Source of the DNA: Rhodobacteraceae bacterium XHP0102 | Lineage (GTDB): Bacteria; Pseudomonadota; Alphaproteobacteria; Rhodobacterales; Rhodobacteraceae | Length of the DNA stretch: 64,000 nt | Direction: 5' to 3' | NCBI GenBank assembly: GCA_025751475.1 | Contig: JAOWLD010000001.1 | Span: 620,001 to 684,000, forward strand | Shown: positions 28,001 to 35,889 of the stretch, in pieces | Numbering within the stretch: the first letter of the stretch is position 1 | Layout of the letters: every line of letters starts with the position of its first letter | Made by a program: the position numbers and the translations under genes | Notes under the pieces: model-generated | Seen by the model: only the letters and a program-made list of their open reading frames with translations | Told to the model about the DNA's origin: nothing | Databases searched by the model: none

Positions 28001-29136
28001 TCAATCTGCGCCTTTTGCGCAATGATGTCTCTTTTGAAAGCGTGGCCCGCACCCGCAACCAGCGCAACACCGCGCGCGGGATTGGCACAATCGCGGGCAG
28101 CGATGCGGCCAACGCCCTGCTGCCGCTTTCGGGCGATGCGGCGCGCAACGCGCTTGATCAATTCTCTGGCGCGGGTTTGGCGGCCATCGGGGCGGGGCAG
28201 TTGGGCGAGGGGCAAAGCATCGTCACCACGCTGACAGGCCAGATGGGCGGGGCAGGTGGTGATGGTGGCGGCGGCGGCGGCGGCGAAGGGGGCGGCGGCA
28301 GCATCGTCACCGCCTCATCGCGTGGGGGGCAGGGCACCCCATCGGGCCTTTGGGCCAATCTCTACGGCGATGGGTCCAGCCGCAGCTTGGATGGCATCAC
28401 CACCGATCTGCGCAATGCGGGCCTGATCTTGGGCCATGATCTGCGCTTTGGGGCATGGGATGGCGGGGTGTTCATCGGGCGCGGGCAATCGCAAAGCGAC
28501 ACAGCCGCGCTTGGCACCCGTGCCACGACCCAAAGCCTGAGCCTTGGCACCTATGCCAACCGCCGCTTTGGGGAGATGGACCTGAGCCTGGGCCTGATCG
28601 GCACATGGGGCGATGTGCAATCGACCCGCACGGTGGCGGTGGGGGCGCTCAATCAAACCCTGTCGGCCAATTATTCCACCCGTATGCTGACGGGCTTTGC
28701 CGAAATGGCGCGCCGCTATGAGGGCGCGGTCTGGTCTGCCACGCCTTTCGCGCGCCTCACGCAGCAATGGCTGCACAATGACGGTTTCACCGAGACGGGC
28801 GGCACAGCCGCGCTGACGCGGGGCGCAGAGACCACGACCCAAACCCTGCTGACCCTCGGCGCAGAGCTGGAGCGCCCGCTTGGGGCGGGCCGGTTCTCGG
28901 CCAATGCCGCGCTGACCCAATCCTTTGGCGGGGCGGCAGAGGCCACCTATCGCTTGGGCAATTCCACCCCCTTCACCGTGGAGGGGGACGCGCCGCGCGA
29001 CACCAGCCTTGATCTAGGCCTGGGCTATGAGATCCCGCTCTCCAACACCGCCACCCTCACCCTCGCCGCCAACGCCACCCGCCAAGGCAACGCCACCACA
29101 AGACGCTTTGGCCTGAACTTCGGCCTGCGGTTCTGA
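25045..29136 (+). CDS. Autotransporter with beta-strand repeats (type V secretion)
   Basis: A 1363-residue predicted outer-membrane autotransporter. The N-terminus is a long signal sequence: basic residues about 20-35, then a hydrophobic stretch ending near GGADAQ at about residue 56. The passenger is a chain of beta-helix repeats with the autotransporter-associated motif KQGSGTLTLSGANTYxGxTTV at about residues 101, 337, 578 and 825. A glycine-rich linker (about 1065-1090) leads to the C-terminal autotransporter beta-barrel (about 1097-1363), which ends in phenylalanine as outer-membrane proteins usually do. No protease or known adhesin motif was recognised; surface adhesion or aggregation is an inference. 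Confidence 0.88.
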   Translation: MTQNTSAAQAAQGANATQTGIRQRSLRKHCRLGHATELVFITALGTAVMIGGGADAQTVNYTDGQDRTAGFVADPINTFVFVDGTDNATQSGVISGDGNLIKQGTGSLTFSAANTYTGTTTVNAGTLRITNNSALGTTAGGTVVASGATLEIDGNTNPVGETLTLNGTGVGGGGALRFTGADGLLSTNIILGSDTLIVNDAASLVISLSAPTNYTITGANHDLTFGGNGRTNVFSVINLGTGSLIKNGSGELVLRGEASFTGGLIIKEGSVFASANILSDTVLVQISSGASWTTNATGTIGNLSGAGDVTLGRGAILTLGDATDRIFSGVLSNTGGITKQGSGTLTLSGANTYAGATTVSAGTLRITNSSALGTTAGGTVVASGATLEIDGATNPIGETLTLNGTGVGGGGALRFTGAGGSLSTNIILGSDTLIVNTTGNRTFANNAPTTHTITGNHNLTFGGNGAITVNSNIEIGTGGIIKTGSGQLTLFGTNTFTGDVQINQGRLLIFNGNAIADSVLVQVASGGTFEVQDNETVGNVSGAGRIDLNPLGAGKTLTVGDASDSEFSGIITGSNSSITKQGSGTLTLSGANTYGGTTTVSAGTLRITNSGALGTTAGGTVVASGATLEIDGNTNPAGETLTLNGTGVGGGGALRFTGAGVRLSTNIILGSDTLIVNAAGENRSFDPVFTAGAPPFTIRGTNHNLTFGGNGPITVRSDIDLGTGSLIKNGSGRLQLTPTGVGAVNVMGSLIINEGTVQTAASNLSDTVLVQISSGATWNAGSGTIGNLSGAGDVSLIGTVTLGDATDRTFSGVISGARDIPEEAITKQGSGTLTLSGANTYAGATTVNAGRLNVTGSITSAATINAGGTLGGTGTVGAVTAQSGGTLAAGNSIGTLNTGDVTLNAGSVLEVEVDPNDATRADLINATGNVTINGATLRHVGEAGTYAPDRTWRIITATGTVTGTFGAVASDYTFLTPTAIYGANFVNLRLLRNDVSFESVARTRNQRNTARGIGTIAGSDAANALLPLSGDAARNALDQFSGAGLAAIGAGQLGEGQSIVTTLTGQMGGAGGDGGGGGGGEGGGGSIVTASSRGGQGTPSGLWANLYGDGSSRSLDGITTDLRNAGLILGHDLRFGAWDGGVFIGRGQSQSDTAALGTRATTQSLSLGTYANRRFGEMDLSLGLIGTWGDVQSTRTVAVGALNQTLSANYSTRMLTGFAEMARRYEGAVWSATPFARLTQQWLHNDGFTETGGTAALTRGAETTTQTLLTLGAELERPLGAGRFSANAALTQSFGGAAEATYRLGNSTPFTVEGDAPRDTSLDLGLGYEIPLSNTATLTLAANATRQGNATTRRFGLNFGLRF
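25345..25640 (+). repeat. Autotransporter internal long repeat, copy 1
   Basis: First of three roughly 300-base near-identical units in the passenger. The unit encodes the KQGSG motif, LRITN, a TTAGGTVVASGATLEIDG block, ETLTLNGTGVGGGGALRFTG and STNIILGSDTLIVN. This copy differs most in its first 60 bases. Confidence 0.85.
26053..26352 (+). repeat. Autotransporter internal long repeat, copy 2
   Basis: Second long unit, 708 bases after copy 1. Stretches longer than 60 bases are identical to copies 1 and 3, including the segment encoding the TVVASGATLEIDG block. Divergent sequence separates the copies. Confidence 0.85.
26776..27075 (+). repeat. Autotransporter internal long repeat, copy 3
   Basis: Third long unit, 723 bases after copy 2 and nearly identical to it. 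A shortened fourth unit of about 80 bases starts at 27517 and keeps only the segment encoding the KQGSG motif and its following strand. Confidence 0.85.
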
Positions 29137-29232
29137 GGGAACCCAAGCCTCGGCTGCGACACTTCCCCCCACGCCTTTGCACTGTGGCGCGGGTGCGCTT
29201 TGTGCTAGAGCCGTGGCATCACGGACAAAGGA

Positions 29233-30966
29233 ATGCCACAAGTGATGGAAGTTATCGTTCAGTCGCCTTTTGCGGAGATTGCCGTTCTTTTGGTTCTGGC
29301 GGCTGTGGTGGGGTTCCTTGGGATTATCCTGCGCCAACCCTTGATCGTCAGTTTCATTGCGGTGGGGCTGATCGCGGGGCCTTCGGCGCTTGATCTGGTG
29401 CGCTCCGATGCGCAGATCAGCCTGCTGTCCGAGCTTGGTATTGCGGTGCTGCTGTTCCTTGTTGGGATCAAACTGGATGTGAAACTGATCCGATCCTTGG
29501 GCGCGGTGTCGCTGTTGACGGGGTTGGGGCAGGTGGCCTTTACCTCGATTTTTGGCTATTTTATCGGTCTGGCGCTTGGGCTTGGGGCGATCACCAGCCT
29601 TTACGTGGCCGTTGCGCTGACCTTTTCCTCCACGATTATCATCGTCAAGCTGTTGTCCGACAAGCGTGAGATTGACAGCCTTCATGGCCAGATCGCCTTG
29701 GGCTTTTTGATTGTTCAAGACTTGGTCGTGGTTCTGGCGATGATCGTGCTGTCGGCGATTGGCATCGGCGCGGGAGAGGGCGGCCACGGCGGCGGATCAG
29801 TGCCGATGGTGCTGCTCTCTGGTCTCGCGATGGTCGGGTTGGTGATTTTATTCGTGCGCTATGTGGCCAATCCTTTGACGGAACGCTTGGCCTTTGCGCC
29901 CGAGTTGTTGGTGATTTTCGCCATTGCCATGGCCGCGATGTTTGCCGCGGCGGGCGATTTGGTGGGGCTTGGCAAAGAGGTGGGGGGGCTTTTGGCGGGG
30001 GTTGCCTTGGCCTCCACCCCTTATCGAGAAACCATTGCCGCGCGGCTGGCACCGTTGCGGGATTTCTTGCTCTTGTTCTTTTTCATCGCCTTGGGGTCGG
30101 CCTTGGACCTGTCGCTTCTGGGGGCGCATATCACGGGCGCAGTGGTGTTTTCGCTCTTTGTGCTTATTGGCAATCCGCTGATCGTTTTGGTGATTATGGG
30201 CGCGCTGGGATATCGTAAGCGCACGGGGTTCCTTGCGGGTCTGACGGTGGCGCAGATCAGCGAATTCTCCCTGATTTTCGTGGCCATGGGGGTGTCGCTG
30301 GGCCATGTGCAGGAGGATGCCTTGGGATTGGTGACCATGGTGGGTTTGGTCACCATTGCCGCCTCAACCTATATGATCACCTATTCGCATCAGATTTATG
30401 CAGTGTTTGAGCGGTTTTTGGCGGTGTTCGAGCGCAAGGATACCCCGCGCGAACCTTCGGACGCGGGGATACATCGCGGTGATGCCTATAGCGTGATCAT
30501 TTTTGGGCTTGGGCGCTTTGGCACGGCGATTGGATTGCGGCTTAGGGCGCGCGGCATTCGGGTGCTTGGGGTTGATTTCAATCCGCGTGCCGCGCGGCGG
30601 TGGCGTGAACTGGGCCTAGAGGCGGATTTTGGCGATGCCACCGACCCTGAATTTGTGGCGGAGCTGCCGTTGAGGCAAGCGCAATGGATCGTCTCTACCG
30701 TGCCGATCCACCCCACTGGTCTCAGCCATGAGGATACGCGTGCAACCCTGATCCAACTGACCCGCAGTGCGGGCTTTCTGGGCAAGGTCGCGGTCACCTC
30801 GCACCACCCCAAAGACACGGAGGAGCTGTTTGGCGCAGGCGCTGATCTTGTGTTGGAGCCGTTCCAAGATGCCGCTGAACGCGCCACTGATCTTCTGTGC
30901 GGCGCGCCTGAGGCCGCGCGCACCGACATCCCGCTGATTGAAAGCGAGGGCAAAGAGGCTGTTTGA
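29233..30966 (+). CDS. CPA2-family cation/proton antiporter with RCK (TrkA-N) domain
   Basis: A 577-residue KefB/YbaL-type transporter. Residues 10-390 form the 12-13-segment exchanger domain. The C-terminal cytoplasmic domain (about 415-570) begins with the nucleotide-binding FGLGRFGTAIGLRL and continues as a TrkA-N fold that would gate transport. The likely role is K+ or Na+ efflux in exchange for protons. Start uncertain: AAAGGA directly precedes the ATG at 29233, so GTG 29242 or ATG 29245 is better spaced. It follows the autotransporter by about 100 bases, with no terminator seen. Confidence 0.85.
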   Translation: MPQVMEVIVQSPFAEIAVLLVLAAVVGFLGIILRQPLIVSFIAVGLIAGPSALDLVRSDAQISLLSELGIAVLLFLVGIKLDVKLIRSLGAVSLLTGLGQVAFTSIFGYFIGLALGLGAITSLYVAVALTFSSTIIIVKLLSDKREIDSLHGQIALGFLIVQDLVVVLAMIVLSAIGIGAGEGGHGGGSVPMVLLSGLAMVGLVILFVRYVANPLTERLAFAPELLVIFAIAMAAMFAAAGDLVGLGKEVGGLLAGVALASTPYRETIAARLAPLRDFLLLFFFIALGSALDLSLLGAHITGAVVFSLFVLIGNPLIVLVIMGALGYRKRTGFLAGLTVAQISEFSLIFVAMGVSLGHVQEDALGLVTMVGLVTIAASTYMITYSHQIYAVFERFLAVFERKDTPREPSDAGIHRGDAYSVIIFGLGRFGTAIGLRLRARGIRVLGVDFNPRAARRWRELGLEADFGDATDPEFVAELPLRQAQWIVSTVPIHPTGLSHEDTRATLIQLTRSAGFLGKVAVTSHHPKDTEELFGAGADLVLEPFQDAAERATDLLCGAPEAARTDIPLIESEGKEAV

Positions 30967-31054
30967 AGGCCGTTTCTGTTGATTATTCAATCAGCAATAC
31001 CCAACAGCGCAAAAAGGCGCAGGTAATCAGGCATCAGGGCGCGCGGCGATCCCT

Positions 31055-31660
31055 TCATGGACGGGTGAACACGGACAGCGCGAGTGTCAGCATCTCTCGG
31101 ACGCGGGCGGGGTCTTCACCCGAGGCGCGTTGGGTTATGGCAAGCGAAATCTGTTCGCCAAGGTATTTCGCACCCGCCTCAACCGACAGGCCATTGGACC
31201 AGTCACCTGCAGCACGGGCAGCTTTTAGGAAGGTGGCATAGGCCGCCTGTGCGCTGGCGTCTATCTCGTCCACACGTGCGCGGGTTTCGGGCCCGAGCCG
31301 ATGCTTGCCCGCGCGCATCTTGTAAAACAGGCAACCTGTGTCCATCCGAGGATCATCGCAGGCAAAGTCGATCAGTGCGGCAAGCGTCTCGCGTAGCCCC
31401 GCCCCGCCTTGCAGGACCGCGAACATCTCCGAAAGCACCTGTTCGGCATAGCGGTCAAGCGCCGCACGCGACAGCCCATCCTCGCTGCCGAACGCGCGGT
31501 AAAGCGAGGGTTTCGAGATGCCCGCCATTTGGCAGATCGCATTGACCGACACATCGGCGGGGTCGCTGTGCCAGTAGGCGGTCATCGCGAGGTCAAGCAC
31601 GTTATCGGCATTCATCGTCTTGGGTCGGCCGCGTGCGGGTTTTGCTTCAGGATCACTCAT
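31055..31660 (-). CDS. TetR-family transcriptional repressor
   Basis: A 201-residue TetR-type protein. The N-terminal DNA-binding domain (about residues 15-65) has VSVNAICQMAGISKPSLYRAFGSEDGL as its helix-turn-helix. The C-terminal ligand domain resembles TetR_C regulators acting on nearby stress or detoxification genes. It is divergent from the exported SnoaL-like gene. Two related 14-base palindromes lie in the 89-base gap, one next to each start, consistent with repression of both genes. The ligand is unknown. Confidence 0.88.
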   Translation of the reverse strand: MSDPEAKPARGRPKTMNADNVLDLAMTAYWHSDPADVSVNAICQMAGISKPSLYRAFGSEDGLSRAALDRYAEQVLSEMFAVLQGGAGLRETLAALIDFACDDPRMDTGCLFYKMRAGKHRLGPETRARVDEIDASAQAAYATFLKAARAAGDWSNGLSVEAGAKYLGEQISLAITQRASGEDPARVREMLTLALSVFTRP

Positions 31661-31663
31661 TTT

Positions 31664-31677
31664 ATACTAACTGGTAT
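31664..31677. promoter_or_regulatory. Candidate TetR operator 1
   Basis: ATACTAACTGGTAT, an imperfect copy of the perfect palindrome in operator 2, begins 4 bases upstream of the tetR start codon. Occupancy should block tetR expression. Centres of the two sites are 45 bases apart. Confidence 0.6.
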
Positions 31678-31685
31678 TTTATTTC

Positions 31686-31713
31686 TTGACGAATTGTGTT
31701 TAATATTTATACC
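31686..31713 (+). promoter_or_regulatory. Candidate promoter of the SnoaL-like gene
   Basis: TTGACG (31686-31691) and TATACC (31708-31713) are 16 bases apart. The -10 overlaps operator 2, so repressor and RNA polymerase would compete. Confidence 0.5.
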
Positions 31714-31722
31714 AGATGGTAT
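31709..31722. promoter_or_regulatory. Candidate TetR operator 2
   Basis: A perfect palindrome ATACCA-GA-TGGTAT lies 28 bases before the start of the exported SnoaL-like gene and covers its proposed -10 box. Confidence 0.68.
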
Positions 31723-31749
31723 CGAAATAAGCAATCAGGAGAGTGACCC

Positions 31750-32610
31750 ATGTCCAGATCCAAGAGAATCATCGCCATCACCGCCGCCATGCTTGCCACC
31801 GGTGCCCTTGCCGATGACACAGCCTCCATCAAACCGATTGTCGGCGCGTTTCTGGGCGCGGTTTTGCAAGGCGATGCGGATACGATGCGGGATTTGGCGA
31901 ACCCCGATTATATCCAGCACAACCCTTTCATCCCAACTGGGCTAGAGCCGTTTATCGCACTGCTGCCCGTCCTGCAGGAAGCGGGCACGACCGCCGAAAA
32001 CATCCGAATGTTTGAAGATGGAAATTATGTTTTTATGCACAATATCTGGCGCAATGCCGCGCCATTTGGGGCCGATGAAATGGTATCCTTTGATATCATT
32101 CGCGTGGACGAAAACGGAAAAGTTGCGGAACATTGGGATGCGATGGCGCCCCTCGTGACCGAAACGGTCAGCGGCAGAACGCAGACCGATGGCCCAACCG
32201 AAGTGACCGATCTGGACAAGACCGAGGAAAACAAGGCGCTTGCCGTTGCACTTATCGAAGATGTGCTGATGGGCCGCGACCCTGCGCGCATCACCGACTA
32301 TATCAGCGCCGAGAACTACGCCCAACACAACCCGATGATCGCGGATGGATTGGAGGGGATTATCAGCGCGGTTGAGACGCTGACCGCGCAGAATAATATG
32401 TTTCAATATACCGAAATCCACGCGGTGCTGGGGGAGGGTAATTTTGTCCTGACCGTCAGCGAAGGCCAATGGAATGGCGCGACCAATGCCTTCTACGACT
32501 TGTTTCGCATGGAAGACGGCATGATCGTTGAGCATTGGGATGTGATCCAGCCCGTGCCCACCGAGGGTCTCGCCAACGACAACGGTATGTTTACGGGCTT
32601 CGACAAGTGA
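31750..32610 (+). CDS. Exported protein with two SnoaL-like domains
   Basis: A 286-residue protein with a signal peptide (residues 1-21, cleavage likely after GALA) and two tandem copies of a SnoaL/NTF2-like alpha+beta barrel (about 25-140 and 160-280). Both copies share a DYIQHNP / NYAQHNP motif, a metal- or substrate-site-like His-Asn pair, and a late VxEHWD segment. Single-domain relatives are often annotated as SnoaL-like polyketide cyclases or ester-cyclase-like proteins; no substrate can be assigned. AGGAG precedes the ATG. The TetR gene is divergent and probably represses it. Confidence 0.78.
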   Translation: MSRSKRIIAITAAMLATGALADDTASIKPIVGAFLGAVLQGDADTMRDLANPDYIQHNPFIPTGLEPFIALLPVLQEAGTTAENIRMFEDGNYVFMHNIWRNAAPFGADEMVSFDIIRVDENGKVAEHWDAMAPLVTETVSGRTQTDGPTEVTDLDKTEENKALAVALIEDVLMGRDPARITDYISAENYAQHNPMIADGLEGIISAVETLTAQNNMFQYTEIHAVLGEGNFVLTVSEGQWNGATNAFYDLFRMEDGMIVEHWDVIQPVPTEGLANDNGMFTGFDK

Positions 32611-32677
32611 GGGCGGCGCGGGCGGTGGATGGCAACGATCGGGCAAGGGATACGGGGGACGCTCTCTCGCGCCCGCG

Positions 32678-32708
32678 AGACGGAAGGGGTTACGGTCCCC
32701 TTCCGTCT
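32678..32708. repeat. Perfect 12-bp inverted repeat between convergent genes
   Basis: AGACGGAAGGGG (32678-32689) and CCCCTTCCGTCT (32697-32708) flank a 7-base loop. A smaller hairpin TCTCGC-GCCC-GCGAGA lies just before it. It sits between the convergent SnoaL-like and DUF6525-type genes. There is no T-run, so a terminator role is uncertain. Confidence 0.6.
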
Positions 32709-32757
32709 GGCTGCAAAACAGGCTCTGGGCGGAACGGATGATGGAGCCGCGCTAGAT

Positions 32758-33120
32758 TTAGCGCATATTGCGCCCCTGAGTGTCAGTTGGGCGGGTGTCA
32801 TGGGCACTTGCGCTTGGATGGTTGGGTCCAAAGACCATAGCGGTGTCTTTGGCAATGATACGCCCTTGAATGGCGGACAATTGCGCAAGGGCGCGGCTTC
32901 GGTCGCCTGTCTCTTTGAGCGCTTTCTCAAAGGCCCGCTGCACTGAACGGGGCCGCCACGGCAGCGCGGCCATCGTCAACCAAGCCCGCAGATCAGGGGG
33001 CAGGCGGTCGAATTCACGCATCGGGTCTTCTGCGCGGCGTTTGCGTCTGAGCCGGGTTTTGGCCTGTGCGCTGCGGATCTGTGCGGCACAGTGTGTGGCG
33101 AGAGTCGTGCCTTGGGTCAT
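32758..33120 (-). CDS. DUF6525-like conserved hypothetical protein
   Basis: A 120-residue basic protein. The central block [34 protein letters not shown] matches, as I recall it, a small Rhodobacteraceae family of unknown function (DUF6525). The ATG at 33120 overlaps the stop of the upstream COG0523 gene by 4 bases, so the two are translationally coupled and may belong to the same zinc response. No membrane segment or metal motif is evident. Confidence 0.65.
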   Translation of the reverse strand: MTQGTTLATHCAAQIRSAQAKTRLRRKRRAEDPMREFDRLPPDLRAWLTMAALPWRPRSVQRAFEKALKETGDRSRALAQLSAIQGRIIAKDTAMVFGPNHPSASAHDTRPTDTQGRNMR

Positions 33121-34319
33121 TGTGCTTGGCTGCCCCATGCGGGAAAAGGGTCGGGCAGGGTACGCCACGCCTCTGGAGTGAAATCCACCGTATCGACCAA
33201 GGCCGCATCGAGCGCTTGGATTAGGGCCGTGCGATCAAGCCCCGTGCCGATAAACACCAATTCCTGCCTGCGATCGCCCCAAGGTGCTTGCGATTTTGCG
33301 GCAATTTCCGCAAGTGCATCGGGGTGGCTTGGCCGTCTTTCAGGGGGGATACTGGCCCACCAACGCCCCAAAGGTGTGACCGAGCCGAGTGCCCCTGCAA
33401 GGCTGAATTCGGCCACCCAATCTGGGCGAGTGGCAATCCAAAAATGGCCTTTGGCGCGGATCACGCCAGGCAATTCACCTGTTAAGAAGGCATGAATTTT
33501 TGTCGGATCAAATGGCGCGCGGGCCTGATAAACCAAGGATGTTATACCATATTCCTCGGTCTCGGGCGTGTGATGGGCGAAGCCATAAAGCTCCTTTGCC
33601 CACATTGGATGGGTGTGCGCCGTGTCGAAATCAAATAGGCCCGTGTTGAAAATTTCTTGTGCTTGAACGCGCGCGTGGCTGGTTTGGATCAGCTTTGCAT
33701 CGGGGTTTAACGCACGAATAATTTGTCGTGCGGCTGTGCGCTCGGCCTCGGTTGCATCTTCTACCTTATTCAGCACGATCACATCTGCAAATTCGATTTG
33801 TTCAGTTAAAAGCGTGACAAGGCTGCGGTCATCCGCTTCGCCGAGGCTTTGCCCACGATCGGCCAGAAAATCATGGCTGGAAAAATCTTTTAACAAATTA
33901 ACCGCATCCACGACTGTGACCATCGTATCAAGCCGCGCGATGTCAGACAGGCTTGCGCCTGTTTCATCGCGGAAATCAAAGGTTGCGGCCACGGGCAGGG
34001 GCTCTGCAATCCCCGTGCTTTCGATTAACAGGTAATCGAACCGTCCTTCGGCGGCCAGACGCCGCACTTCGACCAAGAGATCATCGCGCAAAGTGCAGCA
34101 AATGCAGCCATTGGTCATTTCCACGAGTTTCTCCTCGGCGCGACTTAGTTCAGCCCCTTCACGGATCAGGTCGGCATCAATGTTCACTTCGGACATATCG
34201 TTCACAATCACCGCCACCCGCCGACCCTCACGGTTGTTCAACACGTGATTGAGGAGTGTTGTTTTTCCTGCTCCGAGAAACCCAGAGAGGACGGTGACGG
34301 GCAATCTGGGGTCAGACAT
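33117..34319 (-). CDS. COG0523 (CobW-family) GTPase, probable zinc metallochaperone
   Basis: A 400-residue G3E-family GTPase. It has Walker [16 protein letters not shown] (residues 12-26), the metal-binding motif [11 protein letters not shown] near residue 71, the base-recognition motif VLNKVED, and a CobW C-terminal domain (about 265-370). Members of this subgroup (ZigA, YeiR, ZNG1-like) deliver zinc under starvation. The Zur-type palindrome 20 bases upstream favours zinc over cobalt. It is followed by a coupled DUF6525-like gene. Confidence 0.85.
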   Translation of the reverse strand: MSDPRLPVTVLSGFLGAGKTTLLNHVLNNREGRRVAVIVNDMSEVNIDADLIREGAELSRAEEKLVEMTNGCICCTLRDDLLVEVRRLAAEGRFDYLLIESTGIAEPLPVAATFDFRDETGASLSDIARLDTMVTVVDAVNLLKDFSSHDFLADRGQSLGEADDRSLVTLLTEQIEFADVIVLNKVEDATEAERTAARQIIRALNPDAKLIQTSHARVQAQEIFNTGLFDFDTAHTHPMWAKELYGFAHHTPETEEYGITSLVYQARAPFDPTKIHAFLTGELPGVIRAKGHFWIATRPDWVAEFSLAGALGSVTPLGRWWASIPPERRPSHPDALAEIAAKSQAPWGDRRQELVFIGTGLDRTALIQALDAALVDTVDFTPEAWRTLPDPFPAWGSQAQ

Positions 34320-34335
34320 GGAAGGGCCTTTCTGT

Positions 34336-34354
34336 AATGTTATGATATAACGTA
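34336..34354. promoter_or_regulatory. Candidate Zur (zinc uptake regulator) box
   Basis: GTTATGATATAAC at 34339-34351 is a near-perfect palindrome within AATGTTAT-N-ATAACGTATT. It resembles the proteobacterial Zur consensus centred on GTTATaaTATAAC and lies 20 bases upstream of the COG0523 start. Confidence 0.6.
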
Positions 34355-34523
34355 TTTAACAGCCTCTAAATTGCACTGCAAGAGCGATCCTCTCGAAAGG
34401 ATGGGGATGTGTGAATGCGCGGGTGGGGCCAGATGCGCTTGGCCAAATGCGCTGCTGTCTGATTTGTGAATTTGCGGCCCCGTCTTGGTGATCTATCCTT
34501 ACGCGAGAAATGTGGAGCGGATC

Positions 34524-35609
34524 ATGATCAAACATCTCCTTGTGCCTTTGACTTTGTCATGGCTTGTGTTGGCGGGTGGTGCGGCGGCGCAAACCCCCTT
34601 TGAATTTGAGCCTGTTGCGCGGTTCGAGCGTCCTTGGGCCGTGGCCGCTCTGCCGCAAGGGGGCTTTTTGGTGGCCGAGCAGGCGGGGCGCTTACGCCAT
34701 GTTGCGGCGGATGGTGAAGTCTCAGACATCGAAGGCGCGCCTGCGGTGACGGATGCAGGGCAGGTTGGGTTGCATGATGTGGCGCTTGCGCCCGATTTCG
34801 CATCATCCAGCATGGTCTACCTGACATGGGTGGATGGCCAAGGTGGCGGGGCCTTGCATTTGGGGCGTGGACGGCTTGACCTTGAGCGCGGGCTTTTAGA
34901 CGGGTTGGAGGTGCTCTGGCAGGCCACGCCCAGTGGCGGGAACGGGCATCCCGGTGCAATCATCGCCTTTGGGCCTGATGGATATCTCTATCTGAGCAGC
35001 GGCGACCGTCAGCTTGGCGCGCCCGCGCAGGATTTGGCCGATCATCGCGGGAAAATCTTGCGCCTGAACGCCGATGGTGCGCCCGCAGCGGGCAACCCCT
35101 TTCCAGAAGCCCCAACGATTTGGACCTATGGCCACCGCAATCCCTATGGGCTGATCTTTGATCAAGATGGGCGATTGTGGTCGCATGAGATGGGGCCGCG
35201 CGGGGGGGATGAGCTGAATTTGATCGTGGCGGGGCAAAACTACGGTTGGCCCGCCGTGTCCGAAGGGCGGCGTTACAGCGGCTTGCCCATCCCCGATCAT
35301 GCCACGCGGCCCGATGTTGCGGCCCCCAAGGTGGCGTGGGTTCCAAGCATCGCACCCTCTGGCATGATCATTGTTACGGGTTCTGTCGAAGGCGCGGCTG
35401 TTGCGCCGTGGCAGGGGTCGCTGCTGCTTGGCGGTCTTGGATCACAGGCATTGATCCGTGTCGAGCTTGATGGCACCCGCGCCCGCGAGGTGGCGCGCTG
35501 GGATATGGGCCGCCGCATCCGTGATGTGGTGCAAGGCGCTGATGGTCATGTCTATTTGCTTGAAGATGGTGCCGATGGACAGCTCATGCGCCTGCGGCCT
35601 CAGGGATAA
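34524..35609 (+). CDS. PQQ-dependent aldose sugar dehydrogenase-like protein
   Basis: A 361-residue secreted six-bladed beta-propeller of the soluble glucose/aldose dehydrogenase (GSDH/YliI) family. The signal peptide is residues 1-23 (cleavage after AAA in GGAAAQ). Family landmarks are GQVGLHDVALAPDF, NGHPGAIIAFGPDGYLYLSSGD, IWTYGHRNPYGLIFD and LWSHEMGPRGGDELN. These supply the catalytic His-region and the calcium/PQQ-binding residues. The ATG at 34524 has GGAG just upstream; a GTG at 34485 would put charged residues before the signal peptide. Substrate range unknown. Confidence 0.87.
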   Translation: MIKHLLVPLTLSWLVLAGGAAAQTPFEFEPVARFERPWAVAALPQGGFLVAEQAGRLRHVAADGEVSDIEGAPAVTDAGQVGLHDVALAPDFASSSMVYLTWVDGQGGGALHLGRGRLDLERGLLDGLEVLWQATPSGGNGHPGAIIAFGPDGYLYLSSGDRQLGAPAQDLADHRGKILRLNADGAPAAGNPFPEAPTIWTYGHRNPYGLIFDQDGRLWSHEMGPRGGDELNLIVAGQNYGWPAVSEGRRYSGLPIPDHATRPDVAAPKVAWVPSIAPSGMIIVTGSVEGAAVAPWQGSLLLGGLGSQALIRVELDGTRAREVARWDMGRRIRDVVQGADGHVYLLEDGADGQLMRLRPQG

Positions 35610-35616
35610 ACCGCTC

Positions 35617-35707
35617 TGGCGGAGGAGGTGGGATTCGAACCCACGGTACGCTTTTGACGTACGTCGGTTTTCAAGACCGGTGCATTAAACCACTCTGCCA
35701 CTCCTCC
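35617..35707 (-). tRNA. tRNA-Ser (anticodon TGA)
   Basis: A 91-base tRNA on the minus strand with encoded CCA (35617-35619). Acceptor arms GGAGGAG and CTCCTCC pair, the T-arm is GTGGGTTCGAATCCCAC, and the anticodon loop reads CTTGAAA with anticodon TGA. A long variable arm (GTACG-TCAAAAG-CGTAC) marks it as a class II serine tRNA. It is not disrupted, and no attachment-site duplication was seen nearby. Confidence 0.97.
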
Positions 35708-35889
35708 GACCTGCGCGGGATAGCCTGTGAGGCGCGATTCTGGAAGGGGGTGTTCTCTCGCCAGAAACGGGCCGCCAAGCGGCGCGACCAAATTTATGTG
35801 ACATGGGTTTTCAGGTTGCAATTTAAGGTGTATTATTCATGAAAAAATAACAGCCCACCTATGGTGGATGGGCACAGCAGATTGAGGAC

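Noticed and set aside
32629-32946. Plus-strand open frame of about 105 codons
   Set aside because: It overlaps the 12-bp hairpin and the opposite-strand DUF6525-like gene, and its product has no recognisable features.
35617-35707. tRNA-Ser as an integration site for a genomic island
   Set aside because: The tRNA is intact, and no integrase gene or duplicated tRNA 3' end was seen on either side.
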